Shown: positions 1 to 8,253 of the stretch, piece by piece
Numbering within the stretch: position 1 is the first letter of the stretch
Layout: every line of letters begins with the position of its first letter
Assembly (NCBI GenBank): GCA_963747775.1
Contig: CAVVGT010000016.1
Span: 248,001-312,000 of the forward strand
DNA: 64,000 bases
Direction: 5' to 3'
DNA from: JAGVSZ01 sp963747775
GTDB taxonomy: Bacteria; Pseudomonadota; Gammaproteobacteria; Burkholderiales; SG8-39
Made by a program: the position numbers and the translations under genes
The notes under the pieces: model-generated
Told to the model about the DNA's origin: nothing
What the model saw: only the letters and a program-made list of their open reading frames with translations
The model's database searches: none

Positions 1-797
1 CGCAGCTGCGCGTGGGCGTGCGGCAGCCGCTCCCGCGCGAGTCGCGCGGCCTCGCCGAGCCCGACGATCGCCGGCACGTTCTCCGTGCCGGGCCTCAGAC
101 TGCGCTCGTGGTCCGCGCCGACGATTACCGGGGCGAGCGGCGTTCCGTCTCGAACGTAGAGCGCGCCGACGCCCTTGGTGGCGTAGAACTTGTGTCCCGC
201 GAGCGTGAGGAGGTCGACGCCCAGTTCGCCGACGTTTACCTGGATCTTGCCCGCGGCCTGCGCCGCGTCGGTGTGCATGACCGCGCCGCGCGATCGCGCG
301 AGCGCCGCGATCTCGGCGACCGGCTGGATCGTGCCGACCTCGTTGTTCGCCAGCATGATCGAGACGAGCGCGGTGTCGTCGCGCAGCGCGCGTGCGACGG
401 CCTGCGGGTCGACGCGTCCATGCGGGTCGACATCGACGATCGTGACGTCCCAGCCGTCGTCGCGCAGCCGGAGGCACGGCTGCAGCACCGCGGGATGCTC
501 CACGGCCGAGGTGACGACGTGCCGTTTCGCGCCGCGCAGCGCGCGCGTCACGCCGAAGATCGCGAGGTTGTTCGCCTCCGTGGCGCAGCCGGTGAAGACA
601 ATCTCGGCCGGCGTCGCGCCGATCAGCGCCGCGACCTGTTCCCGCGCCCGGTCCACCGCTTCGTGCGCGCGCCGTCCAAACGAGTGCGACGAGGACGGAT
701 TGCCGAAGTGCTCGCGCAGGTACGGACCGATCGCGTCGGCCACTTCCAGCGCGACGGGAGTCGTCGCGTTGTAGTCGAGATAAACCGGCGTCTTCAT
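1..797 (-). CDS. Cysteine desulfurase (NifS/IscS type), 3' end cut by the window
   Basis: PLP enzyme that takes sulfur from L-cysteine as an enzyme persulfide. About 265 N-terminal residues are visible of a usual 380-390; the frame runs off the left edge, so the active-site Cys loop is not seen. The start is ATG at 797, giving MKTPVYLDYNATTP, the classic N-terminus of the family. Visible features are the HTDAAQ segment (Asp177), the VEHPAVL His101 and the PLP-binding GHK lysine (Lys203) in GHKFYATKGVGALYVR. It lies 42 bp downstream of the DsrE-like gene on the same strand, which suggests a sulfur-transfer unit. The family is clear; the NifS versus IscS subtype is not. Confidence 0.88.
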   Translation of the reverse strand, partial: MKTPVYLDYNATTPVALEVADAIGPYLREHFGNPSSSHSFGRRAHEAVDRAREQVAALIGATPAEIVFTGCATEANNLAIFGVTRALRGAKRHVVTSAVEHPAVLQPCLRLRDDGWDVTIVDVDPHGRVDPQAVARALRDDTALVSIMLANNEVGTIQPVAEIAALARSRGAVMHTDAAQAAGKIQVNVGELGVDLLTLAGHKFYATKGVGALYVRDGTPLAPVIVGADHERSLRPGTENVPAIVGLGEAARLARERLPHAHAQL

Positions 798-839
798 GCG
801 CTCGGCATCATAGGCCCGCGGGGCATGAGGCAAGCGTGC

Positions 840-1190
840 TCAGAACACGAGGACCTTGTCCGCCCCGGTGGTCCACTCGGTGAGCTGGTCCATCGACCCG
901 CGCTTCGCGCCCTCGACCAGCTCATCGGCGGTAATGCCCCGGGCGTCCATGCAGGTGCCGCACACGCCGACCTCGCCCCCGCGGCGGATCACCGCGCCGA
1001 GCATGTCCGCGATGTTGTAGTAGCCCGGCGCGACCTTCTGGCCGGCATGCGCGCAGGTGGCCGCGTCTCCTAGCAGAAACATGCGCACGCCGCTCGCGCC
1101 CTTGTCGAGCAGCGCGCGCGCGAGGCGCAGCGCGTTGTAGGATTTTTCTGTCCCGTAGGGCGGATCGTTGAGGATCAGGAGCGTGTTCAT
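840..1190 (-). CDS. DsrE/DsrF-family sulfur-relay protein
   Basis: A 116-residue soluble protein of the DsrE-like fold, a family of small sulfurtransferases and persulfide carriers. The ATG at 1190 (MNTLLILNDPPYG) is chosen because a longer reading upstream would run through the desaturase gene. Cysteines sit at 46, 77 and 80, the last two in VCGTCMDARGI, where many relatives carry the sulfur-accepting Cys. The start overlaps the stop of the upstream desaturase gene by 4 nt (ATGA), implying translational coupling, and a cysteine desulfurase follows. A role in passing sulfur from the desulfurase or handling sulfide is inferred from this context. Confidence 0.82.
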   Translation of the reverse strand: MNTLLILNDPPYGTEKSYNALRLARALLDKGASGVRMFLLGDAATCAHAGQKVAPGYYNIADMLGAVIRRGGEVGVCGTCMDARGITADELVEGAKRGSMDQLTEWTTGADKVLVF

Positions 1191-2050
1191 GTCTGCCTCG
1201 CTTCGCCTCGGGCGGGGTCGGGCCGCCGGTTGATTGCGTAGCCGCCAGGCGTATCGCGAAACGGTTGCAGAAGCAGCCGGTCGAGACGGAGATCGCCGGG
1301 CCGGCGGAAAGCGTCGACGCCAATCGTCATCGCCTCGTGCCCAGCCGCGGGTTGCGCGCGGTAGGTGCCGAAGAGCCGGTCCCACCACGGCAGGTTGAAG
1401 CCGAAGTTGCTGTTGGTCTCGTTGTGGACGATCGAGTGATGGACCCGGTGCATGTCCGGCGTCACGACGGCGCGGCGCAGCCACCGGTCGACGGCAACCG
1501 GCAGCCGCCCGTTCGCGTGGTTGAACATCGCGGTGGCGTTGAGCAGCACCTCGAAAGCGAGCACTGCGACCGCCGGGGCGCCGATCGCGGCAACTGCCGC
1601 GCACTTCACGGCGGTGGAGATCAGGATCTCGCCCGGATGGAAGCGCGTGCCGGTCGTCACGTCGAAGTCGAGGTCGGAATGGTGCACGCGGTGCAGCCGC
1701 CAAAGCGCAGGCACTGCATGGAAGGTGACGTGCTGGAAGTAGATCGCAAGGTCGAGCAGCACGACCGCGAGCGGGATCGCGATCCAGTTTGGAACCCCGA
1801 TCGCGTTGACGAGACCCCAGCCGTGCGTCTCGCCTGCGATGGCCACCGCGATCGCCGCGCCCGGCGCCGCCAGCCTGAGCACGCCGACGTCGAGGACGAG
1901 AAGCGCAAGGTTGTGCGGCCAGCGGTCGCGCCGCGCGAACGCCGCTCGGCGCCGCGGGGCCAGCACCTCCCAGAGCGCGACGGCAACGAGCACGCCAAAG
2001 AACACGGCCAGCCGGATCAGCGGCTCGGCGGCGATCCCTGCCTGCGACAT
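1187..2050 (-). CDS. Sterol desaturase / fatty-acid hydroxylase family membrane protein
   Basis: Integral membrane di-iron oxygenase-like protein of about 287 residues. The His boxes expected of the family are visible in order: HVTFH and HRVHHSD in the middle, FNHAN further on, and HRVHHS before NSNFGFNLPWWDRLFGTY, a typical family ending. Four to five hydrophobic segments precede or flank them. A GTG at 2062 is in frame, but the ATG at 2050 has a GGGGAG ribosome site about 11 nt upstream and is preferred. It is the first gene of a minus-strand unit with DsrE-like and cysteine desulfurase genes and faces the ArsR-rhodanese gene. The substrate is unknown. Confidence 0.85.
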   Translation of the reverse strand: MSQAGIAAEPLIRLAVFFGVLVAVALWEVLAPRRRAAFARRDRWPHNLALLVLDVGVLRLAAPGAAIAVAIAGETHGWGLVNAIGVPNWIAIPLAVVLLDLAIYFQHVTFHAVPALWRLHRVHHSDLDFDVTTGTRFHPGEILISTAVKCAAVAAIGAPAVAVLAFEVLLNATAMFNHANGRLPVAVDRWLRRAVVTPDMHRVHHSIVHNETNSNFGFNLPWWDRLFGTYRAQPAAGHEAMTIGVDAFRRPGDLRLDRLLLQPFRDTPGGYAINRRPDPARGEARQT

Positions 2051-2105
2051 CTTGGCGTCCACTCCCCGGTTGCTGCTAGACTGCTTCAGCCGTCAAGCTA
2101 TCTAA

Positions 2106-2127
2106 TATTCAATAGATCAATTGAATA
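2106..2127. promoter_or_regulatory. Palindromic operator between divergent genes
   Basis: TATTCAAT, 6 nt spacer, ATTGAATA: a perfect 8-bp inverted repeat in an AT-rich island of otherwise GC-rich DNA. It sits between the desaturase gene and the ArsR-rhodanese gene and abuts the ATG at 2130. ArsR/SmtB regulators bind AT-rich inverted repeats of this kind, so autoregulation plus control of the divergent unit is likely. Confidence 0.6.
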
Positions 2128-2129
2128 CT

Positions 2130-2813
2130 ATGCCTGGAGCGCCACACGTGTCAACCGCCCCGAATCCGAAGCGCGAGGTCTTCCACAGCCTGGCCCGGAT
2201 CGGCACCGCCCTGTCGAGCGCGGTCCGGCTGGAGTTCCTCGAGTTGCTCGCCCAGGGCGAGCGCAGCGTCGATCAGCTCGCAACCCTCACCGGCGCCTCG
2301 GTGGCGAACACCTCCCAGCACCTGCAGAAGCTGAAAGCCGCCGGGTTGATCGTCGGGCGCAAGGAGGGCCAGTACGTGTACTACCGGCTCTCCGGAGAGG
2401 AGATCGTCGAGTTGCTCAGCGCACTCGGAAAGACCGGCGCTGCTTACCTCGCCGAGGTCGAGCGCACCGTGCGGCTGTACTTCGCGGCCAAGGACGACCT
2501 GGAGCCCGTCCCGGCGCGCGAGCTGCTAGAGCGCGCGAAGCGGGGCCTGGTGACCGTGCTCGACGTGCGCCCGCCCGAGGAGTTCGCCGCTGGCCACGTG
2601 CCCGGGGCGGTGAACATCCCGGTCCACGAACTCGAGAAGCGGCTCGCCGAGCTGCCGAAGCGCAGGGAAGTGGTCGCCTACTGCCGCGGGCCGTACTGCC
2701 TGATGTCGTACGACGCGGTCGTGCTGCTGCGCAAGAAGGGGCTCAAGGCGCGCCGGCTTCAGGATGGCCTGCCCGAGTGGCGGCTGGCCGGGCTACCGGT
2801 CCAACACGACTAG
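2130..2813 (+). CDS. ArsR-family regulator fused to a rhodanese domain
   Basis: A 227-residue transcription regulator. Residues about 15-100 are an ArsR-type winged helix (recognition helix near 54-68, wing near GRKEGQYVYYRL). Residues about 125-222 are a rhodanese domain with the loop CRGPYC (Cys185, Cys190) and the usual LDVRPPEEF and GHVPGAVNIP motifs. The DNA-binding domain has no cysteine, so sensing probably runs through the rhodanese cysteines, for example by persulfidation. A TTG at 2121 would add three residues but lies inside the palindrome; the ATG at 2130 is preferred. It faces a sulfur-linked unit, fitting a sulfide or sulfane-sulfur sensor. Confidence 0.88.
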   Translation: MPGAPHVSTAPNPKREVFHSLARIGTALSSAVRLEFLELLAQGERSVDQLATLTGASVANTSQHLQKLKAAGLIVGRKEGQYVYYRLSGEEIVELLSALGKTGAAYLAEVERTVRLYFAAKDDLEPVPARELLERAKRGLVTVLDVRPPEEFAAGHVPGAVNIPVHELEKRLAELPKRREVVAYCRGPYCLMSYDAVVLLRKKGLKARRLQDGLPEWRLAGLPVQHD

Positions 2814-2848
2814 CGGTCCAGCACGACTAGCGGTCCAGCACGACTAGC
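2798..2848. repeat. Three tandem 17-bp units covering a stop codon
   Basis: Three head-to-tail copies of GGTCCAGCACGACTAGC at 2798-2814 (one mismatch), 2815-2831 and 2832-2848. The first copy encodes the last codons and TAG stop of the ArsR-rhodanese gene; the other two follow it. It looks like slippage duplication of the gene end. Confidence 0.85.
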
Positions 2849-2870
2849 GTCCGGTCGGCGGCGCCGACCC

Positions 2871-2897
2871 TTGCCTTGCTTATCGTAAGCTAGGCAA
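2871..2897. promoter_or_regulatory. 27-bp palindrome upstream of the MarR gene
   Basis: TTGCCT-t-GCTTA-tcg-TAAGC-t-AGGCAA: two nested perfect arms with a single T/T mismatch on each side. It ends 14 nt before the MarR start codon. MarR regulators bind palindromes of this size over their own promoters, so it is the likely operator for the marR-emrA-emrB operon. Confidence 0.65.
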
Positions 2898-2911
2898 CTA
2901 TCCTGTGCGGC

Positions 2912-3379
2912 ATGTTCCGCGAGGACCTGACGCGCAATTTCGGCTTCCTACTCAACGACGTGGCGCGCCTCATGCGCACCGTGTACGACCGGCGCGTGAA
3001 GTCCGTCGGCCTGACGCGCTCGCAGTGGTGGGTCCTCAACCACCTCTTTCGCGGCGACGGGGTGACCCAGACCGAGCTCGCCGAGACCCTCGAGATCGAG
3101 AAGGCCACCTTGGGGCGCCTGCTCGACCGCCTCGAGGCGAAGGGCTGGGTGCGGCGCGAGGATGACGCCACCGACCGCCGGGCCTGGCGGGTGTACCTCA
3201 CCGACGAGGTCGGGCCCGCGATGCACGAGCTGCGTGCGGTGGCGGCGGAGCTGCGCCGCGACGCGCTCGCCGGCTTGAGCGCGGCGGAACGCGAGCGCTT
3301 CGTCGACACGCTGCTCGCGATCAAGTCCAATCTCGCAAAGCTGCCGCCCGGCGACGGCGCGCCGCGCCGCGGCCGCTGA
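2912..3379 (+). CDS. MarR-family transcriptional regulator
   Basis: A 155-residue winged-helix repressor. The core reads LTRSQWWVLNHLF, then TQTELAETLEIEKATLGRLL (recognition helix), then the wing with DDATDRRAWRVYLT, the DxRxxRVxLT signature of the family. It leads an operon with an EmrA-like adaptor (2-nt gap) and an EmrB-like transporter, so it most likely represses drug efflux and is released by small lipophilic or phenolic compounds. The palindrome just upstream is a probable operator. The Shine-Dalgarno before the ATG is weak. Confidence 0.9.
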   Translation: MFREDLTRNFGFLLNDVARLMRTVYDRRVKSVGLTRSQWWVLNHLFRGDGVTQTELAETLEIEKATLGRLLDRLEAKGWVRREDDATDRRAWRVYLTDEVGPAMHELRAVAAELRRDALAGLSAAERERFVDTLLAIKSNLAKLPPGDGAPRRGR

Positions 3380-3381
3380 CG

Positions 3382-4425
3382 ATGGCCTCGCGCCGGCGCC
3401 TGCGGGCAGTGCTCCTGATCGGCGTGCCGATCGCCGCCGTCGCGGTCGCGCTCCATTTCTACGCGCGCGGCGGACGCCACGTCGAGACCGACAACGCCTA
3501 CGTCAAGGCGCGCATCATCGTGGTGACCGCGGAGGTCGCCGGGCGCGTCCTCGAGGTGGCGGTCCGCGACAACCAGCCGGTCGCGGCGGGCCAGCTGCTC
3601 TTTCGCATCGACGCGGCGCCGTTCGAGGTGGCGATCGCGCGCGCCGACGCGCAGATGGCGGTCGTGCGCACCGAGCTCGACGCGCTGCGCGCCGAGCACC
3701 GCGTCACACTCGCCGAGGCGGTCGAGGCCGAGGAGCGCATCGGCTTCCTCACGCGCCAGCTCGAGCGCCAGCAGCGGCTCAAGGAGCGCGGCATGACGCG
3801 CGACGACGCCGTCGACGAGGCGCGCCACAACCTCGATGCGGCGCGGGCGCGGCGCGACGCGGTGCGGGAGCGCACGGCGCGCGTGCTCGCCAGCCTCGGC
3901 GGCGATCCCGCCCTGCCCGCCAGCCGGCACCCGCGCTTCCTCGAGGCGCAGGCCGTCCGCAGCGCCGCGCAGCTCGACGTGGCGCACACGCGCGTGACCG
4001 CGCCGGCCGCGGGCGTCGTCAGCAACATGAAACTCCAGGTGGGCGAATACGTGTCGCGCGGCGTGCCCGTCTTCAGCGTGATCGAGACCGGCGACCCCTG
4101 GGTCGAGGCGAACTTCAAGGAGACGCAGCTCGCCGGCGTGCGCGTCGGGCAGGCCGCGCGCATCGCGGCCGACGCCTATCCCGGGGTCGAGTGGCGCGCG
4201 CGCGTAAGCACGATCGCGCCCGCGACCGGCGCCGAGTTCGCGGTGCTCCCGCCGCAGAACGCCACCGGCAACTGGGTGAAGATCGTGCAGCGCGTGCCCG
4301 TGCTCCTGGCGATCGAACAGGCCGCCGAGCAGCCGCCGCTGCGTGCCGGCATGACCGTCAACGTCAGCGTCGACACCGGCCGCACCCGGGGCCTGCCCGA
4401 TTTCCTGAGCTGGCTCGCACCCTGA
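3382..4425 (+). CDS. emrA: EmrA-like membrane fusion protein (HlyD family)
   Basis: Periplasmic adaptor of 347 residues that links an inner-membrane MFS pump to an outer-membrane channel. One N-terminal membrane helix (about residues 8-26) is followed by VETDNAYVKARIIVVTAEVAGRV-type lipoyl half-motif, a coiled-coil hairpin (about 85-165, rich in E, R and A), the second lipoyl half (VTAPAAGVVSNMKLQVGEYV) and a beta-barrel region with VEANFKETQL, a good EmrA signature. The start lies 2 nt after the MarR stop; EmrB follows directly. Function by homology is export of hydrophobic toxicants. Confidence 0.9.
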   Translation: MASRRRLRAVLLIGVPIAAVAVALHFYARGGRHVETDNAYVKARIIVVTAEVAGRVLEVAVRDNQPVAAGQLLFRIDAAPFEVAIARADAQMAVVRTELDALRAEHRVTLAEAVEAEERIGFLTRQLERQQRLKERGMTRDDAVDEARHNLDAARARRDAVRERTARVLASLGGDPALPASRHPRFLEAQAVRSAAQLDVAHTRVTAPAAGVVSNMKLQVGEYVSRGVPVFSVIETGDPWVEANFKETQLAGVRVGQAARIAADAYPGVEWRARVSTIAPATGAEFAVLPPQNATGNWVKIVQRVPVLLAIEQAAEQPPLRAGMTVNVSVDTGRTRGLPDFLSWLAP

Positions 4426-4436
4426 CGGGCGGTCCG

Positions 4437-5957
4437 GTGAGCGCCCAGGCGATTTCCCTGGCCGAGGACACCGGCGCCGGCGCGCCGCTGCGCCGCGCGC
4501 TCGTGCTCGGCACATGCACCGGCGTGACGTTCCTGTACGCGATGACGGTCACTATCGCCAACGTGTCGCTGCCGCAGATGCAAGGGGCGTTCTCGGCGAC
4601 GCAGGACCAGATCGCCTGGGTGGTGACCGCGAATCTCGTCGCCACTGCGATCGCGACGCCGCTCTCGGGCTGGCTCCTCGCGCGGCTCGGACGGCGGAAG
4701 CTGTGCAACGCCTGCGTCATCGGCTTCGGCGCGGCCTCCCTCGCGTGCGGGTTCGCCGAATCGCTCGAGCAGCTCGTGCTCTTCCGGGTCTTGCAGGGCG
4801 CGATCGGCGCGCCGCTCGTGCCGGCGTCGCAAGCGATCGTCCTCGACACGTATCCGCGGCGCCAGCACGGCGCGGTGATCGCGATCTACGGGATGGGTTC
4901 GGTGCTCGGCCCGATCATGGGGCCGATGGTGGGCGGCTACCTGAGCGAGGCCTACGACTGGCGCTGGGTGTTCTACATGATCACGCCGTTCAGCGTCCTT
5001 GCGCTGCTCGGCACCTGGCTCTTCATCGCCGACCGCGAGTCGCCCGCGCGGGTGCGACTCGACTGGCTGGGCTTCCTGCTGCTCTCGGCGATGCTCGCGA
5101 CGCTCCAGCTCATGCTGGACCGCGGCGAGCGCGCCGACTGGTTCGACTCCGGGGAGATCGTGACCTACGCCGCGCTGGCGGCGGTCACCCTCTATGCCTT
5201 CATCGTGCACAGCGCGACCGCGGAGCGGCCGTTCCTCCAGCCGGCGCTGCTGCGCGACCGCAACTTCACCATCGGCCTCGTGCTTATCTTCGTGTTCGGC
5301 ATGCTCAACTTCACGCCGATGACGCTGCTGCCGCCGCTCCTGCAGGGCGTCAGCGGCTATCCGGACTCGGTGATCGGGTTCGTGCTCGGTGCGCGCGGCC
5401 TTGGCACGCTGGTGGCGTTCTTCCTCATGATCTTCGCGAGCCGGTTCGACCCGCGCGCGATGATCGCGCTCGGTCTGTGCCTGCAGGCGCTGGCCGGCTG
5501 GCAGCTCGCGCATCTGGACATGAACCCGAGCGCCCAGGGCGTGTTCTGGCCGATGGCGCTGCAAGGCTTCGGCGTCGGCGTCCTGTGGGTACCGATCACG
5601 ATGGTGAGCTTCTCGACGCTCAGGCAGGCGTCGGTGGCGGAGGCGTCCGCGATCTACAACATGGTGCGCAATGTCGGCTCGAGCATCCACATCTCGCTCA
5701 GCACCACGCTCGCGGTGCGGATGGCGCGGACGAACTACGCGGAGCTCGCGCCGGCGGTGTCGCCCTACAACGAAGCCCTCTCGATGCCCTGGGTCGCCGG
5801 GGGATGGAGCGCGAGCACGCCGGAAGGTCTCGCCGCCCTCGGGCGCGAGGTCGCGCGCCAGGCGGCGATGATCGGCTATATCGACGCGTTCGTGTTCTTC
5901 ATCGCCACCGCGCTCGTCGTGCTGCCGCTCGTACTGCTGGTGCGCTGGAAACGGTAA
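4437..5957 (+). CDS. emrB: EmrB-like MFS multidrug transporter (DHA2 family)
   Basis: Inner-membrane proton antiporter of 506 residues with about 14 hydrophobic segments. Motifs seen: ANVSLPQMQGAFSATQDQIAWV in the first helix region, GWLLARLGRRK (MFS motif A), and GSVLGPIMGPMVGGY with WRWVFYMITP, the DHA2/EmrB motif C region. The frame is open further upstream, but that part overlaps emrA in another frame. The GTG at 4437, 11 nt after the emrA stop and behind a GGGCGG, gives the normal length. It works with the EmrA-like adaptor under MarR control. No outer-membrane partner is encoded beside it. Confidence 0.9.
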   Translation: MSAQAISLAEDTGAGAPLRRALVLGTCTGVTFLYAMTVTIANVSLPQMQGAFSATQDQIAWVVTANLVATAIATPLSGWLLARLGRRKLCNACVIGFGAASLACGFAESLEQLVLFRVLQGAIGAPLVPASQAIVLDTYPRRQHGAVIAIYGMGSVLGPIMGPMVGGYLSEAYDWRWVFYMITPFSVLALLGTWLFIADRESPARVRLDWLGFLLLSAMLATLQLMLDRGERADWFDSGEIVTYAALAAVTLYAFIVHSATAERPFLQPALLRDRNFTIGLVLIFVFGMLNFTPMTLLPPLLQGVSGYPDSVIGFVLGARGLGTLVAFFLMIFASRFDPRAMIALGLCLQALAGWQLAHLDMNPSAQGVFWPMALQGFGVGVLWVPITMVSFSTLRQASVAEASAIYNMVRNVGSSIHISLSTTLAVRMARTNYAELAPAVSPYNEALSMPWVAGGWSASTPEGLAALGREVARQAAMIGYIDAFVFFIATALVVLPLVLLVRWKR

Positions 5958-6018
5958 GCAGGAAGCCCGTTCGTTGCTGCAAAGCTTATCAGCGGTGCGG
6001 TGCCGGATCCCACCTCGT

Positions 6019-7035
6019 TCAACGGGAAACATCTCCGGGGCCCTCCAGCGCCGCGAGCAGAGCCAGTGTCATCGCCGCGATACGGCGGTCGAGGTCGGGC
6101 GTGCGGAAGAAGTGGTCGAAGCCGAGCTCCGCCACGGTGATCCCCTGCGGCACGATGGCATCGGAGAGCAGTGTCAGGCCGTCGTTCGGGCCGTGCTCGG
6201 CGAGGATCGCGTAGTTGCCGCGGGTCCAGTCGGTGAGGTCGCGCTCGCGCGGCACGGCGAGGTAGTTGACGACGAGCACATGCGCAGGCAGCTGCGATAC
6301 GGCGATCCGGGCGCGGCTCGCCGCGGTCGCCATCGACGGGATCGCGCGCGTATGGTGGCCGCGGAAGGCGAAGCCGATGGCTGCGAGCCAGCTGCGCGGC
6401 CAGGCGTCCCAGTAGTCCGCGATCGCAGTGCCGTGGAGAAGCCCCCCGATGTTGACCCACGCCACCACGTGCGCGGCGCCGTCCGCCCGCCGGAGCAGAT
6501 CGAGCGCGAGGTGCGTTTCGGGGCCGCCCTTGCTCGTGCTGACCAGGATGAGGCGTCGCCCGTCCGGCGCCAGGCGCTCGATCTCGGCTGCGAGCGTCAC
6601 GGCGTTCGCTTCCACCGTGTCGTTTTCTTCGATCGGCACGAGTCGCGTCTCGAATCCCCGGCTTTCGAGCACCCGGTGCACCCGCGCGAGGTCCGCGCCA
6701 GTCGCCGGGTCGGTGCGGTAGCGCCACCCCGGCACGAGCAGGAACAGCTCGTGCGAGGACTCTCGCACCGGCCATAACGGGTCAGCGAGCGCACGCTCGT
6801 ACCGCACGCGGAACTCGCGGTTGCGCGGCACCGCGTCGATGATCCGGGCGAACAGTTCGGCCGCCTGGTCGAGGCTGGTCGCACGCGCGTGCGCCGCGAG
6901 CGACTCGCGCATGGCCGCGGCGTCGCCGCGCTCGAGCGCCTGGGCAAAGGCGAGCCCCGGCGGTACGTCGGCCGCGAACGGCGTCGGCGCGGCCGCCAAG
7001 CCGAACAGCAGGAGGAAGAGCGGGCGCCGGATCAC
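6019..7035 (-). CDS. Secreted alpha/beta-hydrolase-like protein
   Basis: A 338-residue protein with a signal peptide (cleavage near AFA-AD). The region ELFLLVPGWRY fits the oxyanion strand and LILVSTSKGG the nucleophile elbow (Ser168 in S-T-S-K-G), followed much later by ELGFDHFFRTP, which could provide the His. The usual GxSxG has Ser in place of the first Gly, so activity is probable but not certain. It starts with GTG at 7035 and has no strong ribosome site. It is convergent with the EmrB gene. Substrate unknown; an esterase or lipase-like role is only a family-level guess. Confidence 0.68.
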   Translation of the reverse strand: MIRRPLFLLLFGLAAAPTPFAADVPPGLAFAQALERGDAAAMRESLAAHARATSLDQAAELFARIIDAVPRNREFRVRYERALADPLWPVRESSHELFLLVPGWRYRTDPATGADLARVHRVLESRGFETRLVPIEENDTVEANAVTLAAEIERLAPDGRRLILVSTSKGGPETHLALDLLRRADGAAHVVAWVNIGGLLHGTAIADYWDAWPRSWLAAIGFAFRGHHTRAIPSMATAASRARIAVSQLPAHVLVVNYLAVPRERDLTDWTRGNYAILAEHGPNDGLTLLSDAIVPQGITVAELGFDHFFRTPDLDRRIAAMTLALLAALEGPGDVSR

Positions 7036-7046
7036 CGGATCGCACG

Positions 7047-7247
7047 CTAGCCCGGTTGACTTTGGTCTTCGCTCCGGGGAAACGATGCCCCGGTCGGCGT
7101 TTCCGGTACCCGCGGCATGACGCCCGCCCTTGCCGGTCTCTGCCTAGTGGACGCCGCCTTCCCGGTCCTCCCCGACGCTGCGGCCGGCGCGCCCTCGGCC
7201 CGCAGCGCGTCGAGGATCGGGCACTCGCTTATGCACCCCTGCCGCAT
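7047..7247 (-). CDS. Small open frame behind the CDF transporter (doubtful)
   Basis: A 66-codon frame begins 2 nt after the stop of the CDF gene (TGA-cg-ATG), a spacing that allows coupled translation. The first 20 codons have the strong G/C third-position bias of real genes here and include a CISECPILDALRAEG stretch with two cysteines; the later part loses that bias. I do not recognise it. It may be a genuine small protein with a drifting tail or just the leader region of the hydrolase gene. Confidence 0.25.
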   Translation of the reverse strand: MRQGCISECPILDALRAEGAPAAASGRTGKAASTRQRPARAGVMPRVPETPTGASFPRSEDQSQPG

Positions 7248-7249
7248 CG

Positions 7250-8203
7250 TCAGTCCAAGCACTCTGCGGATTCGATCTGCACGGTCGAGTGCGCGATACC
7301 GAAGCGTTCCTTCAGGCGCGACTTGATCGCGGCGAGCGCGACGCCGTGGTTGGTCGCCGGCGCAAGCTGCACGTGCAGCGTCACCATCGGGCGCTCGGAC
7401 GTCAGCATCCAGGCGTGGACGTGGTGGACGTCGAGCACGCCGGGGACGGCCGCGCGCAGGTCCGCCTTCAGCGTCCGATCGTCGAAGCCCTCCGGCGTGC
7501 CTTCCATGAGCACGTGGCCCGCGCGCCGCGTCACGTCCCAGGCGCCGCGCAGGATCAGCAGGCTGACGAGCACCGAGAGGATCGGGTCGATCGGCGTCCA
7601 GCCGCTCGCGAGGATCACGATCGCGGCGACGATCGCGCCCACCGAACCGAACAGATCGCCCAGCACGTGCATCAGCGCAGCGCTGACGTTCAGGTTGCGC
7701 CGGTCCCCCGCTCGCAGCACGAGAAACGCGACGACGTTCACCGCCAGGCCGGCGACCGCGATCGCGAGCATCGGGCCGGCGAGCACCGGTGCGGGCGCGC
7801 GCAGCCGTCCGACGGCTTCCACGAGGATCCACGCTGCGATCGCGAACAGCACGAGGCCGTTCACGAACGCGGCGAGGATCTGGAAGCGGTGATAGCCGTA
7901 GCTGCGCTTGTCGTCGTGCGGCCGGCGGGCGACGCGGAACGCCACCCACGCCAGCGCGAGCGCGGCGGCATCGGAGAGCATGTGGCCGGCGTCGGCGATC
8001 AGCGCGAGCGAGCCGGCGAGCCAGCCGCCGACGGCCTCGACCGCCATGAATGCGGCGGTGAGCAGCAGCACCCAGAAGACGCGCCGCTCGCCGTCGTGGC
8101 CGGAGGGCGCGTGATGCGGATGCGCGTGATCGTGGTGGGCGTGGTCGTGCAAGAGGCGATCCCCTACGCGGGGCAGGATGCCCGACCGGGACTCGCCGCG
8201 CAA
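7250..8203 (-). CDS. Cation diffusion facilitator (CzcD/ZitB-type zinc exporter)
   Basis: Inner-membrane metal/proton antiporter of up to 317 residues with six membrane segments. Metal-site motifs are visible in helix 2 (DAGHMLSD, HxxxD) and helix 5 (HVLGD, HxxxD), and a His-rich N-terminal tail (LHDHAHHDHAHPHH) precedes helix 1. The C-terminal cytoplasmic domain (DVHHVHAWMLTSERPMVTLHV) is typical. The family exports Zn2+, Cd2+ or Co2+. TTG at 8203 is the longest start; TTG at 8152 has a better ribosome site (AGGGG, 8-9 nt) and begins right at the His-rich tail. It is divergent from the K+/H+-type antiporter. Confidence 0.9.
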   Translation of the reverse strand: MRGESRSGILPRVGDRLLHDHAHHDHAHPHHAPSGHDGERRVFWVLLLTAAFMAVEAVGGWLAGSLALIADAGHMLSDAAALALAWVAFRVARRPHDDKRSYGYHRFQILAAFVNGLVLFAIAAWILVEAVGRLRAPAPVLAGPMLAIAVAGLAVNVVAFLVLRAGDRRNLNVSAALMHVLGDLFGSVGAIVAAIVILASGWTPIDPILSVLVSLLILRGAWDVTRRAGHVLMEGTPEGFDDRTLKADLRAAVPGVLDVHHVHAWMLTSERPMVTLHVQLAPATNHGVALAAIKSRLKERFGIAHSTVQIESAECLD

Positions 8204-8253
8204 CCGGGGAGACGTGAACTCGTGCCGCCGGAACGTGCAACCATCGGGGCCGC

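Noticed and set aside
12..1073. Long plus-strand open frame over the first kilobase
   Set aside because: It is the reverse complement of the cysteine desulfurase and DsrE-like genes, which have clear family motifs; the plus-strand product is Arg-rich with no recognisable features.
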